Below are positions 36,801 through 45,280 of a stretch of DNA of 64,000 nucleotides, piece after piece. Origin of the DNA: Mesorhizobium sp. WSM3860 (GTDB taxonomy: Bacteria > Pseudomonadota > Alphaproteobacteria > Rhizobiales > Rhizobiaceae); contig NZ_NSGF01000016.1 in assembly GCF_002294995.1 (NCBI RefSeq), positions 62,001 to 126,000 on the forward strand, in the 5' to 3' direction. Positions within the stretch are counted from its first letter, which is position 1. Every line of letters starts with the position of its first letter. The notes under the pieces were generated by a model. The model was not told the DNA's origin. It made no database searches and was given only the letters and a program-made list of their open reading frames with translations. A program made the translations under genes and the position numbers.

Positions 36801-37265
36801 TTCGAGGTGGTCAACGGCCACTTCCAGCGCCTGTTCTCGCATCTTTTCGGTGGCGGCACGGCCGAACTGCAGCTGATCGAGTCGGAAGATCCGTTGGAAG
36901 CAGGGCTCGAAATCCTCGCCCGCCCGCCGGGCAAGAAGCCGCAGACCATGACGCTGCTCTCCGGCGGCGAGCAGGCGCTGACCGCCATGTCGCTGATCTT
37001 CGCGGTCTTCCTCACCAATCCGGCGCCGATCTGCGTGCTCGACGAGGTCGACGCCCCGCTCGACGACCACAATGTCGAGCGCTTCTGCAATCTGATGGAC
37101 GAGATGTCGAAGACGACGGAGACGCGCTTCGTCATCATCACCCACAACCCGATCACCATGGCCCGCATGGATCGCCTGTTCGGCGTCACCATGGCCGAGC
37201 AGGGCGTCAGCCAGCTGGTCTCGGTCGATCTGCAGGCCGCTGAGGCGATGCGCGAGGCGAGTTGA
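33807..37265 (+). CDS. smc: chromosome segregation protein SMC
   Basis: 1152-residue SMC ATPase that folds and segregates the chromosome with ScpA/ScpB, which are not in this window. The N-terminal head has Walker A GPNGCGKS at residues 31-38. Two long Ala/Glu/Arg-rich coiled coils flank a hinge at about residues 500-620 (FPSVLEQISVERGYETALGA onward). The C-terminal head has the ABC signature LSGGEQALTAM near residue 1050 and Walker B ICVLDEVDAPLDD. Start and length match alphaproteobacterial SMC. Confidence 0.96.
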   Translation: MKFSRLRLLGFKSFVEPGEFVIERGLTGIVGPNGCGKSNLVEALRWVMGESSYKNMRASGMDDVIFSGSGTRPARNTAEVTLFLDNTDRTAPAAFNDADELQVSRRIEREAGSLYRINGKEARAKDVQLLFADQSTGARSPSMVGQGRIGELIQAKPQARRALLEEAAGISGLHTRRHEAELRLKAAEQNLERLDDVVGELESQIDSLKRQARQASRFKNLSADIRKAEATLLHLRWTLAKTQEGEARSALAVATTLVGDRAAAQMAAAREQGIAAHRLPDLRDAEAAAAAAFQRLSIAKTQIEEEAGRIRSRQAELERRLQQLDADIAREERMVRDNADILERLRTEEAELNSENAGAAEREATTRAAFEQAGATLSQSEARLAALTAERAEAAASRHQIERTLRETAERRDRFARQLAEVDRELSDIVARISGLPDPAEKRLLVEDALARLEESELGAIAAEQAVAEARAAESAARPPLQDAKAELQRMETEARTLAKILNAASGDLFPSVLEQISVERGYETALGAALGEDLGVPLDRSAPVHWGESAVQPGDAALPEGVKNLATVVRAPAQLARRLAQIGIIDSADGRRLQAQLAPGQRLVSRDGALWRWDGLTASADAPTAAAQRLAQKNRLAELDAEAVQATRVVREAEEALARAEQAMRQASEAERNARQAGRDAQHSLDAARNALAEAEKAGGELASRRAALEEARARIVDSHEETQAAFLEAEEMLRDAPDLGDLQLQLEQASANVARDRATLADARAVHEGLRREAEARMRRLDAIGLERKNWLERAENASAQIAALGERKAEAEAERERLADAPDEIDAKRRALLSQLSEAEALRHAAGDRLQEAETKQAELDKAATAAIQSLAEARETRVRAEERLTAADERRAEVETRIQEALNTPPHLVIKHTGLEADDPMPDMAEVERQLDRLKIERERLGAVNLRAEEEQKELSDRLEIIVSEREDIIEAIRKLRQAIQNLNREGRERLLSAFEVVNGHFQRLFSHLFGGGTAELQLIESEDPLEAGLEILARPPGKKPQTMTLLSGGEQALTAMSLIFAVFLTNPAPICVLDEVDAPLDDHNVERFCNLMDEMSKTTETRFVIITHNPITMARMDRLFGVTMAEQGVSQLVSVDLQAAEAMREAS

Positions 37266-37287
37266 CGGCGGCTCAGACCGACTGCGT

Positions 37288-39000
37288 TTACGTCTCCGGT
37301 GCCGTCGCTGGCGCCGTGTAGCGGCGGCGCACGGCCTCCAGCACGCGCTTGCGGCTTTCCTCGGGCGATAGACGCTTGTCCTTCTCGGCGTCTGCCGTCT
37401 CGCGGGCGAGTTCCTTGTCCCTGATCTGTTGGCGGAACCATTTGGAATAGTCGCCTGCGCGCAGGTGATATTCCCAGGTCTTGTCGTCGATGCCTTCCGC
37501 CATTTGGGCGAAAATGATCAGATTGTGGGCTCTGAGGTTCATCGCCTTTTCCGGTCCCGTGAAATAGAAACTGCCTGCCTCGTCGAGCTCGCCTTCGGCA
37601 TATTTGCGGCTGTGCCGCTTGAGCGATTGGTCGGGTTCGATCGCCTTGACGGTGAACGGCTTCTTGCCGTCCTGCGGCCGCCACAGCAGGACCCGGTCAC
37701 CCTTCGGCGAAGGAATGCTCTTGGGTGCCTCCAGCCCGGCCTCCTTGCAGAAGGTCTTGATCACGCCCTTCGCCTTCGGACCGAGCGCGATGACCGCCGT
37801 CACCAGGCGCAGGACACCGGTCGAGATCGCTTCCGGATGCACGGTGATCAGCACCGTACCCGGGAGCTCGAGCGACAGCACTGCGCGCGTGTCCTCGCGG
37901 CGCTTGGGCAGAAGGTGATGCGCCTCGTCGATGATCAGCCAGTGCGGCCTTGCCGTGCGGTAGCGGACGCTGCCGAGCCCTGGCAGCAATTCGGCAAAGA
38001 AGTCGGGCCGCTCGTCGACCTTCAGCGCCAGCCCGTTGACCACGATATTGGTGCTAGGCTTTTCGATCAGCTCCAGCAATTGCTCCTTGCTGGGTGTAGT
38101 CGAGCCATCGCCCAACGGAACGGCGCCCTCCAATCCGTCATAGTCGCCCTCGGGATCGAAAATGCAGAACTGCAATCCTTTTTCGGCAAGCCGCTCGGTG
38201 AGCGCTGTAGCCAACGTCGACTTGCCGATACCGGAGCTTCCAGCGATCAGAACGGTCTCGATGGGCGACAGATAGACCTTCTTGCCGTTGGCAGTTCCCA
38301 ACAGGACACCGCGCAAGCGCTTTCGAGCAATCAAATGATCCTGCTTTATCAGCTTGCCGATCAGTTCTTCGACACCTTTGCCGCGCGCCTCCTTCGTGAC
38401 CAGATCGGCGGTTTCCTTCACGGCGGGCAGTGCGTTGGCGACGGCGACGCTGCAGCCCGAAGCCCTGAGGAAGGCGTGGTCGTTCTCGGCATCGCCGACA
38501 CCCACCACATTATGCGGCGACAGCCTGAGGTCCTTGAGCGCAGCCGCCAGTCCGGTGGCCTTGTTGATGCCTGAGGGCAGGATCATCACCGCGCCCTTGT
38601 TGAAGATGATCTCCAGCTCAAGGCCGAGCTCCTTGATGACGTCGAGCACGGTGGCCTGGTGCGGCTCCCAGGTGGCAACGATCGAGCGGCCGACCGAGAG
38701 CGGCTTGACGCCGCGCTTCTTCAGTCTGTCGACGAAATCGGCGGAAGGCGAAAGCGAGATCGTTCGCTCTTCTTCGCTCGCCGGCGTGTAGATCAGCGCG
38801 CCGTTTTCGGCCACCACCTTGTCGAACAGCCCGAGCTCCGGGAACACCTCTTTGAGATCGGGCAGTTCGCGGCCGGTGACCAGGATGAGCTTGCGGCCGG
38901 ACTTCTTCAGCTTCTTCAGCGCCGACAGCGTGCTGGCGGTGACCAGTCCGTCATGCGCCAGCGTGCCGTCGTAGTCGGTGGCCAGTGCCATGAAATACAT
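37288..39000 (-). CDS. fusion of HAD-IIB phosphatase and HerA-like ATPase
   Basis: 570-residue two-domain protein. Residues 1-235 form a Cof-type HAD-IIB phosphatase: motif I ALATDYDGTLAHDG, motif II VTGRELPD, and motif III/IV NKATGLAAAL with VGVGDAENDHAFL. From about 245 a P-loop ATPase of the HerA/VirB4 (DUF87) type follows, with Walker A AGSSGIGKST near residue 253 and Walker B HWLIIDEAHH near 357. The C-terminus (about 450-570) is charged, helical and unassigned. The ATG at 39000 gives MYFMALATDYDGT. No nuclease such as NurA is beside it. It converges on smc, with 22 bases between the stops. The substrate and joint function are unknown. Confidence 0.82.
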   Translation of the reverse strand: MYFMALATDYDGTLAHDGLVTASTLSALKKLKKSGRKLILVTGRELPDLKEVFPELGLFDKVVAENGALIYTPASEEERTISLSPSADFVDRLKKRGVKPLSVGRSIVATWEPHQATVLDVIKELGLELEIIFNKGAVMILPSGINKATGLAAALKDLRLSPHNVVGVGDAENDHAFLRASGCSVAVANALPAVKETADLVTKEARGKGVEELIGKLIKQDHLIARKRLRGVLLGTANGKKVYLSPIETVLIAGSSGIGKSTLATALTERLAEKGLQFCIFDPEGDYDGLEGAVPLGDGSTTPSKEQLLELIEKPSTNIVVNGLALKVDERPDFFAELLPGLGSVRYRTARPHWLIIDEAHHLLPKRREDTRAVLSLELPGTVLITVHPEAISTGVLRLVTAVIALGPKAKGVIKTFCKEAGLEAPKSIPSPKGDRVLLWRPQDGKKPFTVKAIEPDQSLKRHSRKYAEGELDEAGSFYFTGPEKAMNLRAHNLIIFAQMAEGIDDKTWEYHLRAGDYSKWFRQQIRDKELARETADAEKDKRLSPEESRKRVLEAVRRRYTAPATAPET

Positions 39001-39181
39001 CGGGTGATCCTCTCCGCTGGCGGTCGCTCGGTCCGTCTGGAACAAACAACGCCTGTCGGCGGAAAAGGTTTAGGCCGGCGCTTTCGCCTCCTGGCGCGAA
39101 CCAGGGTTGGAGAAATGCAACTCATCGCAAAGAAAGAGAAGGTTGGCTGGGATTCTTTCGAAGGCGAGGCGTTTCTGGTCT

Positions 39182-39370
39182 CTAGGTCCGTTTGGCGTCG
39201 GCGCGTTGTTCCTGTGCCTTCTTACAGATCTCATCCAATTTTTTTCGGACCCGGTCGTTATCAAACAGCAGCTTGGCGCGTGAGAATCCTCTGCTACGAA
39301 GCTCCCATTCGATGGCAAGCCATCCTTCATAGTCGCCAGATAACGCAAGTTTCCCGGCTTCGCGCCACAT
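39182..39370 (-). CDS. small hypothetical protein
   Basis: 62-residue candidate beginning MWREAGKLALSGDYEGWLAIEWELRSRG, with a repetitive helical, charged composition (RVRKKLDEICKKAQEQRAD). The segment looks like a genuine small rhizobial protein, whereas the longer frame upstream to 39496 is not protein-like. I therefore used the internal ATG at 39370. The ribosome binding site is weak. It could be a decaying gene at the edge of the accessory patch. Confidence 0.4.
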   Translation of the reverse strand: MWREAGKLALSGDYEGWLAIEWELRSRGFSRAKLLFDNDRVRKKLDEICKKAQEQRADAKRT

Positions 39371-39987
39371 AAGCACGTCACGCTCTCGGGACACACCCTT
39401 TCTCCCGTGCTTTTGCGCGCAGCATATAGGAGGTCGGGCCGATATTGAAATGCAATAAGCATTTCGAAAATTTCGAACTGAGACACTAAGCTTCATGGTT
39501 TGCGTCCCACTGCTTGGACATTGCCAAATATGGCGAGACGGTCGAGGGATCGGACTTCCACTTCATATTGAGAGATCGTGACGTCGGGGTGACGCAAATA
39601 TCGGCCGCATTCATTGCAGGGCGTTTGATATCAAGGCGTGCGTCATTACCCCATAACTCACGGACGGATTTGATGGTCTTCGAGGATAGTTTTGCGACGA
39701 CGGAACTCCTGCGCACCATCTCCGCTCATGCACTGCTCCTGCGAGGCCGTTGGGTTTTCGGAGGGTGGCAAAGGACGTGAAAGTCGCGTTGAGACCGCTG
39801 AAGCGAAGCCACGCTGAAATCGCTGCGTCACCCAATTTCCGCGAGGGACATATTTTTACATTTTGACACTTTTCTTTAAATTTTGTGATTTGCACCATAC
39901 CGCTAAGGTGGGCTCTGTAGGTCCAAGCCATTCGGGCTTCAGGCGTATGATGGGCAAAAAGGGTGGGGGTGTGAAAGGTGGCCAAGC
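39371..39987. other. gene-poor stretch upstream of the RTX gene
   Basis: About 620 bases of lower GC with only short competing frames on both strands (39486-39719 minus and 39514-39780 plus), neither with family features. It presumably contains the promoter of the RTX gene. An AGGTGG ribosome binding site sits before 39988. The rest looks like degraded sequence. Confidence 0.45.
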
Positions 39988-41370
39988 ATGGCCGATACGA
40001 ATACCATTGTCTTAAGCGGTGACTACGGCTACCGCCAATATAAAGCATCCGGTCTCCCCTCCGACACCACTATCGATGCCAGCAATGCCTCGTGGATCGT
40101 CGCCAATCAGGGAAGCTCCACGAACCTGTATCCCTTCGCGGTCGTCAACCCCGGCGACAACCTCGTGGTTTCGGGCGGCACGATCAACGGCACGGTCTCC
40201 CAAACCGGCGCCTGGGAGGACGTTTACGTCAATTCCGCCGCAGTCCGGGTGAATTCAGCCCACAGCTTTGTCATCGACGACTGGACGATCACCAAGCCCT
40301 GGGATGGCATCCGTGTCGGCGGTACTGGCACCTTCCTTATCGAGGATAGCTATGTCGGCTACTCACGCGACGACGCGGTCGAGGACGACGATGTCATCGG
40401 CGGCACCATCCGGGATTCCCTGTTCGACCACGTATTTTCCGGAGTGAGCCTTGGTGACGGTGACGTGGATGGGTCTAACAACTCGGTCACCATGGATGGC
40501 ATGCTTCTAGGCATGGGAGAGTACCTTCGCAAAGGCGAGATGACCCACGGTTCGCCATTCAAACTCGACAAGGGCACAGGCGCTGACGATATCGTACCCA
40601 GCCTGCACTTTATCGACTCCGTGGTGGCGATCACCGACGTTAACCACAACGGCTGGGAGCGGGTGCAGCGGGCCTGGGACAAGACGGTCGAGTCGCACGG
40701 CAATTACTATCTCAACCTCTCCGACACGCCGCTGCCGGCGGATTATCCAATGCCGCCCGCCGGCTGGACGGTCCTTCAAGGGCAGGCGGCCCGCGACTAT
40801 TGGGCCCACGCCAAGGCGGCCTGGCATGCGGCCCATGACGGTTCCGACCCGACACCGTCAACGCCAACCCTGCCGACCGACCCGACATCGCCATCTCCGA
40901 CCGTGCCGACCGACCCGACCCACGGGACAACCGGGAACGATGCATTTGTCGGCACTGGCGCGGCCGATACCTTTGATGCCTTGGCTGGCAACGACACACT
41001 GCGGGGCCTGGGTGGAAAAGACGTGCTGACCGGTGGCGCCGGTGAGGACAACTTCGTGTTTGACACCGCCTATGGCCCCGGCAATGTCGACACACTCACC
41101 GATTTCGACGCGGCCCATGACGCGCTCTATCTCGACAATGCCGTCTTCACCCAGCTCGGCGCCGGTTCCTTGTCCAGCCCGACGCAGGTGAACTCGTCGT
41201 ATTTCGAGTTGCGAGAACACGCCACCAGCAGCAACGATCACCTGCTCTACAATCGGAGCACGGGCGTTCTGTCCTATGATCCCGACGGCTCGAGATCGAC
41301 CCCGCAGGTGGAAATCGCCCACCTGGAGCCCGGGGCGGCCCTGACGTATCACGACGTGTTCGTCGTCTGA
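39988..41370 (+). CDS. RTX-type secreted protein with beta-helix domain
   Basis: 460-residue protein without a signal peptide, as expected for type I secretion. Residues 1-260 form a right-handed beta-helix-like domain of the pectate-lyase kind (TINGTVSQTG, WDGIRVGGTGTFLIEDSYVG, DSLFDHVFSGVSLGDGDVDG). A Pro/Thr linker at about 285-315 leads to one calcium-binding RTX block (GNDTLRGLGGKDVLTGGAGED, about 334-354). The C-terminal domain (FDTAYGPGNVDTLTDF to HDVFVV) is the serralysin-like secretion region. It is a possible polysaccharide lyase or glycan-binding exoprotein, with no catalytic residues assigned. An ABC exporter and adaptor begin 630 bases downstream beyond a tRNA. Confidence 0.82.
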   Translation: MADTNTIVLSGDYGYRQYKASGLPSDTTIDASNASWIVANQGSSTNLYPFAVVNPGDNLVVSGGTINGTVSQTGAWEDVYVNSAAVRVNSAHSFVIDDWTITKPWDGIRVGGTGTFLIEDSYVGYSRDDAVEDDDVIGGTIRDSLFDHVFSGVSLGDGDVDGSNNSVTMDGMLLGMGEYLRKGEMTHGSPFKLDKGTGADDIVPSLHFIDSVVAITDVNHNGWERVQRAWDKTVESHGNYYLNLSDTPLPADYPMPPAGWTVLQGQAARDYWAHAKAAWHAAHDGSDPTPSTPTLPTDPTSPSPTVPTDPTHGTTGNDAFVGTGAADTFDALAGNDTLRGLGGKDVLTGGAGEDNFVFDTAYGPGNVDTLTDFDAAHDALYLDNAVFTQLGAGSLSSPTQVNSSYFELREHATSSNDHLLYNRSTGVLSYDPDGSRSTPQVEIAHLEPGAALTYHDVFVV

Positions 41371-41785
41371 TCGCTCACGCGATTGGACCATGGCACGGCG
41401 AGGGCGTGCGCGCCACCCGCCGTGCCATGTTCCAGCGATCAAAATGGCGGCGGATCAAGGTGCCAATAAACGGTCGGCCGCATCGACCGCGGAAGCACAT
41501 GCGCCGGCCTTTGCAATCGGCGGTGCCATCACCAATTCCGGACTGATCAGGCCGATGGCGGCGAACACCATTAGCGGCGGTCGGGTTACTGCGGCGGCGA
41601 TGCTATGATTGGAGACATGTAGCAGCAAGAGTTTCACGCCGCCCTTTGGATTACGCCCGAAACGCGGCGGCAATCCGCCGACGCGAGACATGCGGCAAGA
41701 TTACCTTGGATGGCGCCGGTGCAAGCATTGAGCTTTCGACCGGCTCGTCCTATAAGGCCGCGCGCAGCGGGCACCACCCGGCTGC
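41371..41785. other. intergenic region between RTX gene and tRNA-Gln
   Basis: About 415 bases. Open frames exist on both strands (41390-41608 plus, 41455-41691 minus) but carry no recognisable features, and their codon use is not convincing. It presumably includes the tRNA promoter. I see no clear terminator after the RTX gene. Confidence 0.45.
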
Positions 41786-41860
41786 TGGGGCGTCGCCAAG
41801 TGGTAAGGCATCGGTTTTTGGTACCGACATTCCCAGGTTCGAATCCTGGCGCCCCAGCCA
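41786..41860 (+). tRNA. tRNA-Gln (TTG anticodon)
   Basis: 75-base tRNA with CCA encoded. The acceptor stem is TGGGGCG/CGCCCCA, the D-arm contains AGTGGTAAGGC, the anticodon stem TCGGT/ACCGA encloses the loop TTTTGGT (anticodon TTG), and the T-arm is CCAGG-TTCGAAT-CCTGG. Bases match bacterial tRNA-Gln throughout. It is flanked by the RTX gene and its putative secretion genes, a typical setting for island insertion. Confidence 0.95.
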
Positions 41861-41872
41861 AACTGGATTCCC

Positions 41873-41881
41873 TGTGGATAA
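41873..41881. promoter_or_regulatory. perfect DnaA-box sequence
   Basis: TGTGGATAA is the exact complement of the consensus DnaA box TTATCCACA. It lies 13 bases after the tRNA. A single box of nine bases can occur by chance and there is no cluster, so an origin is not suggested. Confidence 0.35.
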
Positions 41882-41999
41882 CTTGTTTCCACAAGCGGGA
41901 CCATGACGTGAGGCTCAGGCTTCGTTTCAGCACTTCCTTGGTCAAAAGGTCGCAACCGATAGCGCGGCTGCTTGGCATGATATATAAAGATTGTCTAAA

Positions 42000-43790
42000 A
42001 TGATCGCTTATCCAAAAGAGACGATTTCGGGGATGCCCACTTACACGAATAGAAGGGTGCTATCGAAGAGCGTGGTCGAAATGGGCCTGTTCTCCGCGGT
42101 GATGAACACCCTGGTGCTAATTCTGCCTCTCTACATGCTGCAGGTATATGATCGGGTTTTGCCCGCGGCCAATTTGGACACTCTCACCTACCTGACATTG
42201 CTAGCGGTTTCGTCGCTCTTGCTCTTCGGAGTGCTCGAAGTCGTGCGGGGTGTATATGCAAGCCGGCTCGCGGCGCGACTGGATGTCTCTTTGGGCACAT
42301 CGTCTTTTCTCGCTGCAATGAGCGGCCCCCGCGCTGGCCTCGGCGATGTCCAAGCCCTGCGCGACTTGGCCACCCTGCGAGGTTTCATCGCTTCGAGAAC
42401 CATTTTCTTTCTCTTCGACCTTCCCTTCGGGCCAATCTTCGTGGGCCTGCTCTATTTCATCCATCCGTTGCTCTTCCTTGTGACGGTCGTCGGGGCGGTT
42501 CTCATGGTCGCCATCGCCATGCTGAACCAGGTCGCGAGCTCGCGACCTGGCAAGGAGGCGGCGGAAAGTCTCAATGCCTCAATGAATTCGGCGCAGGCCT
42601 TCGCCCGAAACTTTGAAACCGTTCGCGCTCTTGGCATGGTGTCCAACGTTATAGAGGTCTGGGGGACCCGTTTTTCCGGCTCTCTGCACGCCTCGGATGG
42701 GCTCGCTCGCATCAATTCATTCTATGGCGGGGTATCGCGCGCTACTCGGTCGACACTGCAGATCGCGATATTGGGGGTCGGCGCTTATCTGGTTCTGCAC
42801 AACGAGATGACCGCCGGCATGATATTTGCGTCCTCGATGATTTCGGCGCGCGCTTTGCAACCTCTTGATCAGATCATTGGGACTTGGCGGCAGATCATCG
42901 ACGCCAATCTTGCGTGGAAGAGGCTTTCGGCTCTCCGATCCGGACCCGACAACCAGGAAAACGTAGCATTGCCGGCTCCTCAAGGAGCGTTAAGCGTGGA
43001 GCAAATAGTCTACCATCTTCCAGGCGCGGCCGACGGCTCGCTGCCGCTGATAAAACGCTTGACCTTTGAGGTCGCCGCCGGCGAAACAGTCGCGATTGTG
43101 GGGCCAAGCCAGGCTGGAAAATCGACTCTGGCGCGCCTCATCGTCGGTGCGATCGAACCCCGCTCGGGGGCGATCCGGATCGACGGCGGCGATATTCGGA
43201 ACTGGGATCCGGAAGAACTCGGCCGCCATATTGGTTATCTGCCGCAAGATGTGGAACTCTTCCCGGGAACCATCGCCCAGAATATCGCGCGATTCGAACC
43301 GGATGCGCCCAGCGAGAAGTTGGTCCAAGCAGCCCAGCGGGCCCAAGTGCATGAGCTCATCCTGGGTCAGAAGGATGGCTACTCGACGCTGATCGGCCCG
43401 ACCGGCGTTCGCCTTTCGGGTGGCGAGCGTCAACGCATCGGGCTTGCTCGGGCCTTCTACGGCGATCCCAAGGTGCTGGTTCTGGACGAGCCCAATGCAA
43501 ATCTCGATTCCAGCGGCGAAGCCGCGCTCGAGCGTGCGATTACCGGGGCGCGTTCACGAAAAACGACCGTGCTCGTCATAACCCATCGGCCCTCTCTCGC
43601 TTCCAAATGCGATCGCATATTGATGCTACGCAATGGCCAGGTCGAGATCTACGGTTTGACCAAGGGCGTGCTCGATAGACTTGTCGAGCGACGGAGCCAA
43701 GCGGGGCGGCCCGCAGCCTCTCAGTCGCGCGAAGGAGTGGTGCCTTTCCCCTCATCTGCTCGCGGGGAGATAAAGGTCGCTAATGACTAG
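42000..43790 (+). CDS. type I secretion ABC transporter (PrtD/HlyB-like)
   Basis: 596-residue inner-membrane ABC exporter of the PrtD/AprD class. The transmembrane domain (residues 20-310) begins with NTLVLILPLYMLQVYDRVLP. The ATPase has Walker A GPSQAGKS near residue 368, signature LSGGERQRIGLA, and Walker B VLVLDEPNANLD. There is no peptidase C39 domain, so it exports RTX-like substrates with C-terminal signals. The start is unsure: ATG 42000 or ATG 42033 (MPTYTNRR). It overlaps the adaptor gene by eight bases. The probable substrate is the RTX protein upstream. Its GC and codon choice are lower than those of neighbours. Confidence 0.9.
   Translation: MIAYPKETISGMPTYTNRRVLSKSVVEMGLFSAVMNTLVLILPLYMLQVYDRVLPAANLDTLTYLTLLAVSSLLLFGVLEVVRGVYASRLAARLDVSLGTSSFLAAMSGPRAGLGDVQALRDLATLRGFIASRTIFFLFDLPFGPIFVGLLYFIHPLLFLVTVVGAVLMVAIAMLNQVASSRPGKEAAESLNASMNSAQAFARNFETVRALGMVSNVIEVWGTRFSGSLHASDGLARINSFYGGVSRATRSTLQIAILGVGAYLVLHNEMTAGMIFASSMISARALQPLDQIIGTWRQIIDANLAWKRLSALRSGPDNQENVALPAPQGALSVEQIVYHLPGAADGSLPLIKRLTFEVAAGETVAIVGPSQAGKSTLARLIVGAIEPRSGAIRIDGGDIRNWDPEELGRHIGYLPQDVELFPGTIAQNIARFEPDAPSEKLVQAAQRAQVHELILGQKDGYSTLIGPTGVRLSGGERQRIGLARAFYGDPKVLVLDEPNANLDSSGEAALERAITGARSRKTTVLVITHRPSLASKCDRILMLRNGQVEIYGLTKGVLDRLVERRSQAGRPAASQSREGVVPFPSSARGEIKVAND
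42527..42550. repeat. perfect 24-base palindrome inside the ABC exporter gene
   Basis: A fully self-complementary 24-base sequence centred on GAGCTC, with arms of CCAGGTCGC type and no mismatch or spacer. It is within the coding frame (residues NQVASSRPGK). Confidence 0.9.
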
Positions 43791-45114
43791 CCAGACCATC
43801 GGCGCCAGGACGTATCGCTGGCAGCGCAACGTCGATACACGCACAGATCGGATCACGCTGGCGGGGTATGCAAGCGTGTCCGTTTTCTTGCTTGCCTTCG
43901 GATTCTGGGGCGCAATGGCGCCGATTGCCGGAGCAACGATCGCGCCAGGAGTGGTTGCAGCAGCTGGACAAAACGTCATGATCCAGCATCTCGAAGGTGG
44001 CGTGGTCAGCAGCGTCAAGGCCCGAGAAGGTGACAGAGTCTTGCGAGGCCAGGCCCTGATCGTGCTCGATCCAACGGTGGCGCAGTCGCAGCTCAACCGA
44101 GTCCTCAAACAGTGGGTCGCACAAAAAGCCGAGATCGCGCGGCTCGAGGCAGAACGGGACGGCTTGGAGAAAATCGTCCTGCCGCGCGATTTAGACGCCT
44201 ACTCAGACGCGTCCGAATTCAGTGACGTCTTTGCAGAACAAACCAAGGAGTTCCAGGCTCGGCTAGCGCGCTATGCCGCAGATCAGCAGATCCTGAGGGA
44301 ACGGGTGGCAGCCCTTCAGCAAGCTGTTGCCGGCTTGAGGGCGCAAAAGAATGCTGCGGAAAACCAGCTCGCGATCGTCAATGCCGAGACGGAACGCAAA
44401 AAGCACTTGCTGGAAAAGGGACTGACAAATCGTTCTGAATACACCGATCTTCTGCGTAGCACCGCCGAGTTGGTAGGTCAGGAGGGATCGCTGGAGGCGC
44501 AAATCGCCAGCTCGGCGACCCAGATCGTGGAAGCGCGCCAACAGATTGAGAGACTAACAACCACCCGGGTCGAGGATGCCGTCACGGAACTGAACAAAGC
44601 CCGGGTGGAGGTGGCCGATCTTGAGGAACAAATCAACGCCGCTCGGTCGGTCCTGGTGCGGACGACCATTCGTGCCCCGGTGGACGGCATCATCGTCCGC
44701 TCGCTCTACAATTCCGAAGGCAGCGTCATCCGTGCTGGCGAGGCTGCAATGGAGCTTCTGCCGACGAATGAACTTATCGTCGAGGCAAAGATCAAGCCTG
44801 AAGAGATCGATTCTATCCGGCTCGGCCAAGGCGCGAACATGATGTTCACAGCCCTCAACGCACGGACAACACCAAAAGTGCCGGGAAAGGTGTTCTACAT
44901 TTCGGCGGACCGGCTGATCACTCCCAGCACTGGACAGCCCTATTACACCGTGCGGCTTAAGATGGCTGATAAGCTGCCGCCGCAGGTCAAGCCCGAGCAG
45001 ATCTACCCAGGCATGCCGGTCGAAACCTTCATTTCAACCGGCGAGCGAACGTTTCTGAGTTATCTGACCAAGCCACTGGTGGACTCGTTCCAACGCGCCT
45101 TTCGGGAAAGATAG
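43783..45114 (+). CDS. type I secretion periplasmic adaptor (HlyD family)
   Basis: 443-residue membrane-fusion protein of the HlyD/PrtE type. It has a cytoplasmic N-terminus, one transmembrane helix at about residues 22-45, then a lipoyl half-motif (IQHLEGGVVSSVKAREGDRV), and a long periplasmic coiled-coil hairpin (about 95-300). The second lipoyl and beta-barrel part includes RAPVDGIIVRSLYNSEGSVI. It should link the ABC exporter to an outer-membrane TolC protein, which is not encoded here. The start codon lies inside the end of the ABC gene, which indicates coupled translation. Confidence 0.92.
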   Translation: MTSQTIGARTYRWQRNVDTRTDRITLAGYASVSVFLLAFGFWGAMAPIAGATIAPGVVAAAGQNVMIQHLEGGVVSSVKAREGDRVLRGQALIVLDPTVAQSQLNRVLKQWVAQKAEIARLEAERDGLEKIVLPRDLDAYSDASEFSDVFAEQTKEFQARLARYAADQQILRERVAALQQAVAGLRAQKNAAENQLAIVNAETERKKHLLEKGLTNRSEYTDLLRSTAELVGQEGSLEAQIASSATQIVEARQQIERLTTTRVEDAVTELNKARVEVADLEEQINAARSVLVRTTIRAPVDGIIVRSLYNSEGSVIRAGEAAMELLPTNELIVEAKIKPEEIDSIRLGQGANMMFTALNARTTPKVPGKVFYISADRLITPSTGQPYYTVRLKMADKLPPQVKPEQIYPGMPVETFISTGERTFLSYLTKPLVDSFQRAFRER

Positions 45115-45280
45115 GCCCGATCCTGCCCTCCTGCGGCCTTCACCGTACCCGAAACCGTACCCGAAGTGGAACAATTCCGCCGGATTATACGCAACGTGTT
45201 CGGCCAGTGCCGGCAGCACGTGAACATGACGTCTGCGAACGGGGCAAGGGCCGATCAATCCGGCGACTGGAAATTGCGGG

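Noticed and set aside
39486..39719. 77-codon minus-strand frame and an overlapping plus-strand frame at 39514-39780
   Set aside because: No family features, no ribosome binding site, and competing frames in both directions. Most likely noncoding.
41455..41691. 78-codon minus-strand frame and 72-codon plus-strand frame before tRNA-Gln
   Set aside because: Neither has a convincing start or protein-like composition, and both overlap the same bases.
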